Positions 24,788 to 34,800 of a stretch of DNA of 64,000 nt are shown here, piece by piece. Each line of letters starts with the position of its first letter. Position 1 is the first letter of the stretch. Origin of the DNA: Neocallimastix lanati (nom. inval.). Lineage: Eukaryota; Neocallimastigomycota; Neocallimastigomycetes; Neocallimastigales; Neocallimastigaceae. Location of the stretch: NCBI GenBank assembly GCA_016946835.1, contig JACVTC010000032.1, positions 766,001 to 830,000 on the forward strand, given 5' to 3'. The notes below the pieces were generated by a model that was not told where the DNA came from, did not search any database, and saw nothing but the letters and a program-made list of their open reading frames with translations. A program made the translations under genes and the position numbers.

Positions 24788-24811
24788 AAATAAAATAAAT
24801 GAAAAATTAGT
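24061..24811. other. AT-rich spacer
   Basis: Poly-T (about 24217-24257) and (TA)n (about 24758-24780) before the 3' end of the second CotH-dockerin gene. No gene seen. Confidence 0.6.
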
Positions 24812-26925
24812 TTAAGCAGAACAGAAAGATTGAATACCACACCATTGATTATTTTCATATCCCCATTGACCATCTTCATCTGTATCATAGACAAAGCAAT
24901 TCTTACAACATGGATAACCTAATACTTCAGACCAACAGACTTCATCATTAGTTTGTTCAATGTAAGGAGTAAGACCACACCATTCTCCCTTCTTGAAATC
25001 ATAACCCCAATCTCCTGTGGCATCATGATCATAAATTGTTTTAATTCCTTTAGCACAACATGGATAGCCAACAAGTTCAGATGTACATTGGTATGGTAAG
25101 TTTTCTGGAATTTCAGTCGGTTGAGTTTCAGTTGATTGTGTTTCTGTTGGTTGAGTTTCAATTGGTTGAGTTTCAATTGGTTGAGTTTCAGTTGGTTGAG
25201 TTTCAGTTGGTTGAGTTTCAGTTGGTTGGGGAATGGTAGTATTTTGTTTACCAACACCGATATTCAAATCAATTAATTCAAAGTCACCCCATTGACCAGA
25301 AATAATTTCACCTTCTACATTCTTATCAATTGTATATTCATAATTTTCATCCATGTAAATTGGATCACATTCCATTTGATAAGTTTTACAAACATTTCTG
25401 TATCTACGAAGAATCCAATATTTAATACCGTAAGCTGAACCTACTCCATTTAAATTAACACTAGTAAATTCACTATTGGCATCCCATTGTTCATAAGAAT
25501 AATCGTAACCATATTGGTTAAGCATACCTGGACATTTTCCATTTTCGTCTGGAGTTTTATCTCTTATAATATGTGGTTTGATAAATTCTTTTAATTCATC
25601 AATATGTGGGAAAAGAACTGCTGGATTAAAAACTTCAGTAACAAAATTTTTAAGAATGTTTTCAAAACGAGTAGGATCCTTGTAAATTAAAATGTCAAGA
25701 ATGTGACGTGGTTTATTGGCCCAATCAGCAAAGGAATAACCTGGAAAATCTTTATCAGCTTTAGCATTTTTACCAAGACCAAATTCGATACCTGAAACAT
25801 CTTGACCAATATCTGCATCAAAATCATAATAGATGATGGTCCATTTTCCATTCTTTGGCTTGTACATACTGAAATTATGACCAGAGCTGAGGAAATGATC
25901 CCATGAACCTGCTAAATATTCAAAGGCTATTTCATATAAAAATTGATCAATATCGAAAATATCTTCAATATCTTCAGCAGATTGAGCATTATCTAAAGCA
26001 GTTAATAATTCTACCCATTCGGTATTATCGGTAACAGCTTCATTTTCATTTAAACAATTTTTAGCACAAGTATATACTGTTAAAATATTACCACCTGTCT
26101 TACATTTATATATAGTTGTAGTATCTTTATCACCATATTGTAATTCAGCCCAAGACAATTTAGGAGCATCCATTATAACATATAAACCTAAATATTCGTC
26201 ATTAACATATAATGAAATATAGTTAGCTGAAATAGAGATAAGTCCTAAACGATTATGAATATCACAAGATAATTTAGATCTTAAGTAAGTAGCTTCACGA
26301 GCATCTGGACGAATTCTAAATTGAGAACGACCATATAAATCCTTATTTCCACGAATTTTAAGATTAAAAGCTTGTCTACCATACATACGAGAAGAACTAC
26401 CGCCTAAGGTAAAAGTAACCTTATTAAATGATTTTTTTTCTCCATTAATTTCAACAATCAAAGAAGCATTTTTAATCTTATATGATTCACCATAAGCATT
26501 TTCGTTACCCCATTGGGCACCTTCACTAGAATTAGTATTATTACCAAAATCGATATTATTTCCGAAATCAGTTATATTTTGTAAACCATCGACTTGAGCA
26601 TTTTCTATTAATTCTTTGAAATTTTCATCCGGTATAGTTACTCTAAAATTAGGAATTTCATTATCCATTAATTCAAATATTTTTGCACGATTACCTTCCT
26701 TAATAAAAGGAGTTATGGCAGATGTATAATATGCTTTTTTTTTTTTTTTAAAAAAAAAAAAAATTAATTATATATAAATATATAATTAAATACATATATA
26801 TATTATTTGTTTATTACATATTTCTTATTAATATTTATATTAATATTAATAAAATAATTTATAATAAATTACAAATTTTTATACTATACCAAAAAGTAAT
26901 ACAGCTATTAAAAATTTTGTTAGCA

Positions 26926-26926
<1 letters not shown>
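24812..26926 (-). CDS. CotH-kinase protein with two C-terminal fungal dockerins (copy 2)
   Basis: Paralogue of the gene at 15771, same strand, 652 aa. Exon 1 is 26926-26890 (MLTKFLIAVLLF..., signal peptide), intron 26734-26889 (GTATAG donor, AAAAG acceptor, 156 bp), exon 2 is 26733-24812. The first junction is phase 1 at the same place as in copy 1, but copy 2 lacks copy 1's second intron. The CotH domain keeps GGSSSRMYGRQAFNLKIRG, SWDHFLSSGHNFSMYK and YDFDADIGQD. The linker is a run of five-residue TQPTE/TQPIE units (25100-25235), then two dockerins (LVGYPCC...WCGL and CWSEVLGYPCC...WCGI). Likely role as for copy 1: a non-glycosidase passenger of the cellulosome or a surface protein. Splice prediction rests on phase and on similarity to copy 1. 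Confidence 0.95.
25100..25235 (-). repeat. 15-bp in-frame repeat encoding TQPTE units
   Basis: About eight copies of a 15-bp unit (minus strand ACTCAACCAACTGAA and variants) encode the Thr-Gln-Pro-Thr/Ile-Glu linker between the kinase-fold domain and the dockerins. This type of linker is prone to length change by slippage. Confidence 0.9.

Positions 26927-27010
<84 letters not shown>
26927..27010. repeat. (TTA)n microsatellite directly upstream of the start codon
   Basis: About 27 TTA triplets abut the predicted ATG of the CotH-dockerin gene at 26926, so they would lie in its 5' leader or core promoter. On the coding strand the run is (TAA)n, i.e. a stop in one frame, which also supports the start chosen here. 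Confidence 0.9.
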
Positions 27011-27012
<2 letters not shown>

Positions 27013-27064
27013 ACAAAAAAAGGTTTCTCTTTTTTTTTTTTTTTTTACTAAAAATTTTTGGTTT

Positions 27065-27111
<47 letters not shown>

Positions 27112-28104
27112 CTATTTATAAAAATAGCAAAAATAAAAAAATAAAAACCAAAAATATTAAAATACTAATTTATTAAACTTCATAACTCATTTATATTAAA
27201 TCAATATTCTTAAATGTTTTTTAAAAAAAAGAAATAATTTTAAAATGATATAAATGAATAAATATTATTTTATACAATTTTATTTTATATTATTATATAT
27301 TATTTTATTTTATATTACTTTATTTTACTATATTTTATATTAATATTAACAAAAATAAATAAAAAGTTAAAATTTAAATTTCATATCTTTAATGTCATGA
27401 ATTTAAACTTTTTTTGAAAAAAAACAAATAATTATAATTAATTTAATAAGAATATATAGATTTATTAAAAATTTAATTAAAAGATATATTGAATATTTAA
27501 AAAAGTGATACAAAAAGAATCCACTTTTTTATATATATATATATATATATTTATTTTTATTTAATTTATCATCATTGTTTATATTTTTCTTTTTTTAATA
27601 TTGTATCTTTATTTTTTATTTGCACAGCATATTACAAATACAATACTTTATTTTTTTTTTTTTTTTATTATTATTATTAAATTTTATTATTAATATATAA
27701 ACCTAAACTTAATGGAAATATCAAAGAATATATTATAAAATAAAATAATATTTTTTTTTCATTATATTAAATATATTTTAGAAAATATATTTAAATATAT
27801 ATTTAAATATTATATTTCGAATGTGGTGCATTTGCCAATTTTTAAAATACAAATTTTCAATACGCCATTTATTTTTAATGGCTTGTAAAATTTTTTGTTA
27901 ACACCATAAAAATTTTATTACAATTTTATGTAAAAAAAAAATAAATGTATAAATAAATAAATAAATAAAGAATGTAAAAAGTATATAAAATAAAATAAAT
28001 AGTAGAATATGAATATAAAGTACAGATTGAATAAAATAAAATAAAATAAAATAATTTTTAATACCATATTATGATTATCAAAGAAAAATAAGAGGAATTT
28101 GGAA

Positions 28105-28272
28105 AATAAAAAAAAAGAGCAATAAATAAAGCTAATGAAATCAGTGTCTTAATTGAACGCTACAAAAATATTGAAACCAAGTTAATTGATGCTAAATGTG
28201 ATAGAAATAATATTATTAATTTGTGGTTTGATTGTTTAACTGATTTAAATAATAATATAAATATTATTTTAT
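28105..28272 (+). pseudogene. Short coding-like remnant, identity unknown
   Basis: About 50 codons open to a TAA at 28272, with normal codon variety instead of homopolymers: ANEISVLIERYKN, DAKCDRNNIINLWFDCLTD. It has no good start and is flanked by simple sequence. It could be a gag-like or other gene fragment; I do not recognise the family. Confidence 0.3.
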
Positions 28273-30357
28273 AATAAATAATTAAGAAATGAGGAATGAC
28301 CAAACGAAATAATCAGTATTCTGTCATTCAAACATTTAATTTATAGAGCTTATTAAATTTATACAGTTTAAATAAATATTTAAATACGTCTCTATAATTA
28401 ATAATTTTATCATTATAATTATTTTTTTTTAATAACATTTAAATAAAAGAATTATTATTAATTATATTTATATTTTTAATAACATTATATTTTTATATAA
28501 TTTTTTTATTAATAGCATTTAAATAAAAGAATTAAAATCATAAAATCTAACCATTATATGATTTATTTAATTATTCACTTAATAATTAATTTAAAAATTG
28601 AAATAACAAAATAATACAATAAAATAATATTATGTAGCATAATATAGCTATAGCCACATATTTAAATATATCACGTGAAAATTGGAGTAATGCAACCTCA
28701 CCTTATATTTCATATATATAAACACATTTAATTTATTCTAAAAATTTTTTAAAACTTTAAAAAAAGAAAAAAAAGAAATATAAAAAGAAAAAAAAAAAGG
28801 GGGGGAAATAGAAACACACACTCACAAAAAAAAAAAAAAAAAAAAAAAAAAAACAGAAAAATTTCAAAATGAATGAATGAATAGTATAATAATTAATTAA
28901 TATATATTTATATATTTATATATTATATAATTTTTTTTTTTTTTTAAAATTTTAAACATCTGTTACAAAAAGTGTATTATAGTATATATATTAATTATTA
29001 AAATTGTTTGTTCAACAAAAAAAATTATAATGAAGATATTGTTCATTAATAATTGGTTCAATAAAAATAATATATTATTTATTATATATATTTTTATCTA
29101 TTTATTAATATACCAATTAAATTTATATAAAAATAAAAAAAAAAAAAATTCATGAAATAAAATATATAATTATTCTTAAATATATCAATACTGTAGATAA
29201 GTATCAAAAATATATAAAAAATAATTATTAAAACATTTATTATTATCACGTAAATGAAAACGTATAGATTATATAAAATGACAAGTAACATAATATTACT
29301 ATATATCTTTAATATTAACAGTTGCTCTTTATTATACAAATTATTTTATTAATTTAGTATCATTTTTATAAGTTTCAAAGTGGACAAGCCACTTTTATCC
29401 ATATCTGTGCTTTTATTTATTAAATATTTAATTATTTCAAAATTATCTTTTTGTCATACTTAAATAATATTAAATAATAAATATATTTTATAATATATAA
29501 ATAAAAATAAAAATATAAAAGATTAAACAATATAAAATTTATAAATATTTACTATCATTTTAGTACAACACATTAGACTGAATTATTTTGTTTTAAAGGA
29601 AAATTTTATTATTATAGTATTGATACTAAGATGGTAGTTATTAATTATAATTACTTTTTTTATTTAGCTTTATTTTTTTTTATTATTATTATTATTTTTT
29701 ATTATTATTATTATTATTATTATTTTTTTTTTTTTTTATTATTATTATTATTTTGTTTTGTTTTTATAATTTTATTTTTTTTATTATTTATTATTATTAT
29801 TATTATTATTTTATTATTATTATTATTTTTTTTTAGTATTATTTTTTATTTTATTTTATTTTATTTTATATTATTATGTATGATAGTATTTATTATTTTA
29901 ATGTTATTAATATTTGAATAAAAAATATTAGCTATTTATACTATTTTTTTATTTTTATTATTTGAACTTCTTAATAATTGCCAATTAATTAAAAGTGAAA
30001 TTAATTACTTTTAAATTAGGAGAAAACCTATGGTTTATAAATTATAATTATTAAAATTTGAAATTTTAATTTATTCTTAAATTTAAATTTTTATTTAATT
30101 TTTGTTAAAAAATTTTTTTTTCGTAATTTTTATATATATTATATCTAATATGTTTTTATCATTATTTTTATTAAAAATAATTTTCATTATTCGAACTATT
30201 TTTATGTAGAATTTTGGTATGGTATTCATTTGATGGCAATTTTATACTATCTTTAATATTTGAATTTTTGAATATTTCGTATTGATTTCAAGCTAGTTTT
30301 TGATCTGATTTTATTTCAATATTAGAGAATTGATTATTTTTGTAATCTGAATTTCAT

Positions 30358-30394
<37 letters not shown>

Positions 30395-30401
30395 AAATTT
30401 T

Positions 30402-30535
30402 GATCTCCATTAATTTTATCTTCATAAATTTTATCTTCATTAATTTTATCTTCATTAATTTTATTTTTCATTAATTTTATTTTTCATTAATTTTATTTTT
30501 CATTAATTTTATTTTTCATTAATTTTATCTTTATT
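30402..30535. repeat. Short tandem repeat (15-16 bp, ATTAATTTTATYTTC)
   Basis: Eight or so copies of CATTAATTTTATCTTC / CATTAATTTTATTTTT in a row, next to a T(33) tract. Confidence 0.85.
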
Positions 30536-30689
30536 ATTATTATTATTTTTATTTTTTTTTTTTGATTTTCTTTTCTGAATTATTATCTAACATATTTTCA
30601 TTATTGTATTCACCCATTAAATGTGTATTACTTTCAGGATTAATTTTATTTTTTTTGGTTTCATTTATTTCAAATCCATTATGATAAAT

Positions 30690-31200
30690 AGATTGACTAA
30701 ATTGATGTTGTAAGTGCAGTTCTCCCCTCAAATTGTTTATCTGAAGGATTTAAGGAAATGAAAAAAAAAGATATATCTATTGAGCCTAATGAATTTTCAT
30801 TGAAATATGCATCACGGATAATTATTATTGATTATGAAGGAATGTTGAGAACACGATAATAAAAAGAAGAGTCGGAGGAATATCCTAAGAAAATACCTGG
30901 TTTTGTTTTATTTTTCAAATTTCCCTGTTACTATCTGTAAGGAACAAATAATTTGCATCCAAAAAAAACTTTAGTTAAGATATATCAATTTTCTTAATGA
31001 AAAATTCGTTTAGAATTTTAAAATTAATTTCCCGATGTGGATTCAAGGAACAAATGCAATTAATAGCTTCATTGTTGTTTTCTAAAAAATTATGAAGATT
31101 TTAATTATAATAATGACCTAATCTAATATGCCATAATTTTAAATCAATATTATATATATTATAATCTATATTTTTTGTCGTGATTATATATGAAGTAAAA
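30690..31200 (-). mobile_element. Decayed Ty1/copia retrotransposon fragment
   Basis: On the minus strand, 31140-31040 encodes LWHIRLGHY, the gag_pre-integrase signature, followed by a CICSLNPHREINF-like stretch. About 30900-30790, allowing frameshifts, reads KTKPGIFLGYSSDSSFYYRV and then IIIRDAYFNENS. That is the FLGYS...YRV...RDxxFxE segment after the copia integrase. The catalytic integrase core is missing and there are several stops. No LTR was found. Confidence 0.78.
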
Positions 31201-31234
31201 AGGTCTTCCTCATTTATATTAATGGTAATAATTT

Positions 31235-31271
<37 letters not shown>

Positions 31272-31275
<4 letters not shown>

Positions 31276-31619
31276 TTTTGAGTGTTGACTAACACATGAT
31301 CAATATCTGATAAATATCTACCTTTAGTCCATGAAATAAGTGAATCATTAATTGGAAGAATAAACCAGTTAACATGGTTTATTTTAGTTGGCTTGTTTTG
31401 TAAATCAAGGATGCTCCTGTTAAAGTCTCCAAGAAAAATAGATAGATGATTAGTGTGATTCTGAAGTTATGTGAAATCTTCAGAGAATACATATCGGACT
31501 TTTGATGAGTCTTTCTTAGTGAAAATATAAACATTATCTACAGAACACTTATAGTAATTTCATAGACTATATGTTGTTAAAGAAACAAGATCAGTTTAAG
31601 AATTATCTTCAATGTTATT

Positions 31620-31654
<35 letters not shown>

Positions 31655-32296
31655 AATCCATCCATCGGTATTCCAACTAAAATAAAGTGAAAAACATTTC
31701 AATGTTAGAATATGAAACAAAATTTTGAGAATTTAAATTAGGCACATTGTCATTTAGAATATTTACTAAATTAGTTGAATAGGAACTTGCTGAGCTTGTA
31801 TAATTTGTTTTAATTGATGGATAGCAACTTTATGATTCCTTTTGAAACATCAACAATCTGAAATTTTAACTCCTAATATTGCTTTCTTAAATATTTTTAC
31901 AAATTTTGGGTTGTTAAAATTTAGAGCGTATACTTTAATCCTGAAGAAATTATCATTAAAATTAGTAATCCGTTTTTACTAACAAAACATTATTCTTGAA
32001 TATTTTGCATCTAGAATGAATAAACTCCTTCATTTTAGCATTGCTCTATATAAATGTAGACCACGGATAAAAATCAACCTTGTGTTGTCAATAGATGCTA
32101 ATAAAAGCAAGAACCGTGGTGAGATAATATTTTCCGTAATGAACAACAAATTATAAATTTTCTCTTTTCATACTAGAAACTACTTAAGAAAGAATAGCCA
32201 TCGATTATTATCAGAGTAACAAAAGAATGTATTATAGGTCATTCCTTTTCCTTCAATTCTCAATGAACCTGGAAAAGCAGTCCATATCACTGGAGA
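31272..32296 (-). mobile_element. Decayed LINE, 5' leader and endonuclease part
   Basis: Reading the minus strand from 32296, TCTCCAGTGATATGGACTG matches the 5' terminus of the intact LINE at 4131, and similarity runs about 150 bp. Further on come an endonuclease start (FSWNTDGW, near 31655), LGDFNRS (near 31420) and SDIDHVLVN (near 31290). Frameshifts and a T tract break it. It stops near 31272 at a poly-T tract beside the copia fragment. Confidence 0.82.
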
Positions 32297-32671
32297 CTTA
32301 ACCATCCAAAAAAAAAAAAAAAGAATACATAATAAATATAGCATTTTAGAACTATACATGAATGATTAATACATGAAGAAATAGGAAATTTATGAAAATA
32401 TATATATATATATATATGAAAAAAAGGAAAAAGATATATGAAAGAAAAATGATACTCTTTCTTAAAATTTTTTAAAATTAAATAACTTCTATAAATAATA
32501 TCGATTACAAACAACTGTAATTCTTGGATTTTTTACCATCATTCTCGGTACAACAAGAATTAAGATGGTTTTCCCTTAATCAGCCTCATAGAAAATGAAA
32601 CATCCCTAAGGGGATAATGTTAACTTAGAGTTAATATATATATATATATATATATAAAATAATTAAGTTTT

Positions 32672-33870
32672 TTTTTTTTTTTAGTCGCAATTATTGCGAA
32701 CTTTAATCTTTATTTATTTATTTATTAGTTTATTTACTAATTTATTTATTAATTACCTGAATATTTTTATTTTTAATACAAAAATAAAAAAAAAAAAAAA
32801 AAAAAAAAAACATAGAATTAATAAATATAAATAAGTATTATTTGTCAAATTAGAACATAATAATATTTAAAATAGTAACGCGAAATAAAAAGTAATATTC
32901 AAAAATAAAGTGTATATATAAATTTAGAAAAAAGTTCATATGCAACGAACCTCATAACCCCTTATGTATTAGGGTTTGAATTGACTATTCGAAAAAAATT
33001 TTGATTTTCTCCTTCAGAGACATTGGCATTGCTAGCCTGTCTTACTGCGTTTTCAGCGTTGACGCTCCTGGTTAGTTTGCGCTTATACTTTCGGAATAGT
33101 AACCCTTGTCGAGTACTAGCCCGAGGCATAATTTCTGTAAAGAGCGCTGTAGATCACACCAAGAATGGCATTTTTGAATAATCAATAGAAATAATTTGGT
33201 TTTTAAACAAAACATCCCATTCCTTTTACTAATTTAAATCGATAATATCTACCTCTCTTCCACCAAGAAGGAAGTTATATAATGTATACCACGTCACATA
33301 TATATTTACCCACTCATTATTCAGAAAATTACTTAAATTAACACGATTTACACCAATTGAATTATTCACTTCATTATTAGTAACGATACTATTTTCACTA
33401 TCACTAATATTAATATTCCTATTTTCACTATCACTAATTCTACTATTATTAACAATATTATTTCTATTGTTATTATTATTAATTACCTTGTTACTACTAT
33501 CATAATCAGAACTTGATTCTATATTATTCATATCTATGATAACAGTGTTTACATTACTATTTGATATTGGTCAACATTTAGAAATAATATAAAATTTTTC
33601 ATAAAGAATTTCAATATCCTTAAAATATTTCATTTGAAATTCACGGAAAAGATAGCATTTCGAAAACCAATGTTCCAATCGAGGATTACTATTTTTTCTA
33701 TAACAACAAGGATATCTTTCTGGACAGTCTTCTTCAATCATTTTAGCAGCTTTGGCAACATAAGCATCGAATTTATATCCACATCTGGCACGAAGTACCC
33801 ATCGGAAGCCAATGCTAAATTCAGGATACTTAAAGTTGAGCTTTAGTAGTCTCTAGAAGATAATTAAGTG
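32672..33870 (-). mobile_element. LINE family C C-terminal half and 3' end, minus strand
   Basis: Minus strand 33845-33640 encodes the post-RT/zinc-knuckle region (YPEFSIGFRWVLRARCGYKF, CPERYPCC...LEHWF). 33531-33229 is an open Asn/Ser-rich stretch leading into YNFLLGGREVDI, then a C-terminal tail (SEGENQNFFRIVNSN near 33000). The 3' UTR ends at the T tract 32670-32683. The Asn-rich insert before LLGGR is absent from family A. Frames are disrupted, so it is a remnant. Confidence 0.83.
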
Positions 33871-34374
33871 ATATTAATAATTACGACAAGAATAATTTCA
33901 ATAAGTGTATTATACAATGTAACTATCATTTAATATTCCATACTGTAAATGCAATAAATACAATATTAAATAGAATAATAATATTTATATACATTAATTT
34001 TCAAAGGTTTTTGCTGATATAATACTTTGAAATATTCAATAACTTTAATAAAACTTTTTTTTTTTTTTTTTAATTATGATAATAGTATTCATTATAACTA
34101 CTGTTAAATACTCAATGTTAATGACACAATAAATTACTTTAAATAACAAGACTTTTTTTTTTTTTTTTTTTTTTTTTATAATAAAGAATTATATATTAAA
34201 TTTTATTTATAATTTTATAAATACATAATCAAATTTTCATTATCTTTAAATTTTATAAAGTTTTTCATTAATTCGTTTAATTCTCATATATATTTTTTCT
34301 TATTAAATTATTTCTAAATATATATAGAAAAGAATGATAAACTTGAATTTTCATTTATTTTTTTTTCGCAACAT
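33871..34374. other. AT-rich spacer
   Basis: T runs at about 34057-34071 and 34154-34177. It holds the 3' flank of the four-TM gene; nothing else seen. Confidence 0.6.
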
Positions 34375-34800
34375 CTAAACTTTACCAGCATCTGCAGTAG
34401 CGGCATTTTGTGAGTCCTTTACTTGATGATAGTAAGCACCAACAACACGATAAGCGTATAATGAGAAAATAAATTCGATGAAAGAAACAATGATGAAGCT
34501 AAGATAGAAAGTAATTAATGACAAGAGGAATAAGATAAAAGCAAAAATAGCACTTAAAATAAGATATTTCTCGTAAACACTAATATAGATTGCTTTTGAT
34601 TTTTTTACACCATAAATACATAAACCAGTACAAATAATAGCAATAAGAGCATATAAACTACTAGCATATTTATTGTTCAAACCAAAAAAACTAAGTAGAG
34701 CAAAGACGAATTCAACTATTGAAAGAATTAAAGTACCAGTCTTTAAATCTGTTATTCCTAAAAACTTTTTTGGATGTATAATACTATTAACAATACTCAT
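34375..34800 (-). CDS. Small four-transmembrane protein, function unknown
   Basis: Single-exon 141-aa protein. Four hydrophobic segments at about residues 21-41, 46-64, 79-99 and 100-121 are joined by short loops; the hairpin between the second and third is basic (KKSKAIYISVYEK). The N-terminal ~18 residues and the Ala/Asp-rich C-terminus (QNAATADAGKV) are polar, so both ends are probably cytosolic. Layout and size recall MARVEL/tetraspan-like or other small fungal membrane proteins, but no family motif is visible and I do not assign one. The ATG at 34800 is preceded by AT-rich leader sequence. The codon variety and lack of homopolymers make it a real gene. Confidence 0.8.
   Translation of the reverse strand: MSIVNSIIHPKKFLGITDLKTGTLILSIVEFVFALLSFFGLNNKYASSLYALIAIICTGLCIYGVKKSKAIYISVYEKYLILSAIFAFILFLLSLITFYLSFIIVSFIEFIFSLYAYRVVGAYYHQVKDSQNAATADAGKV

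Larger units (their letters stand above)
27011..30600. other. AT desert with low-complexity tracts
   Basis: No intact gene. Noted inside: A tracts near 27071-27106 and 28829-28852, a short less AT-biased open stretch at 28105-28272, a CACGTG with TATA-like sequence at about 28672-28725 followed by a leader-like A-rich stretch and an ATG that stops after two more codons, (TTA)n at 29655-29880, and a T(33) run near 30361. Confidence 0.55.

Noticed and set aside
21203-27895. Possible shared element (GTGGCTT / GCCAT strings near 21210-21500 and 27815-27890)
   Set aside because: Similarity is limited to a few short words in AT-rich DNA; not enough to claim a repeat family.
29631-29921. 96-residue hydrophobic reading frame
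   Set aside because: Consists of (TTA)n and T runs giving poly-I/Y/F/L; not a membrane protein gene.
33229-33531. Asn-rich frame as an independent gene
   Set aside because: It runs into the LLGGR motif of the LINE C-terminus and sits between other LINE segments, so it is part of the remnant.
33634-33846. Plus-strand 70-residue frame
   Set aside because: Opposite strand of the LINE zinc-knuckle region, which has clear homology on the minus strand.
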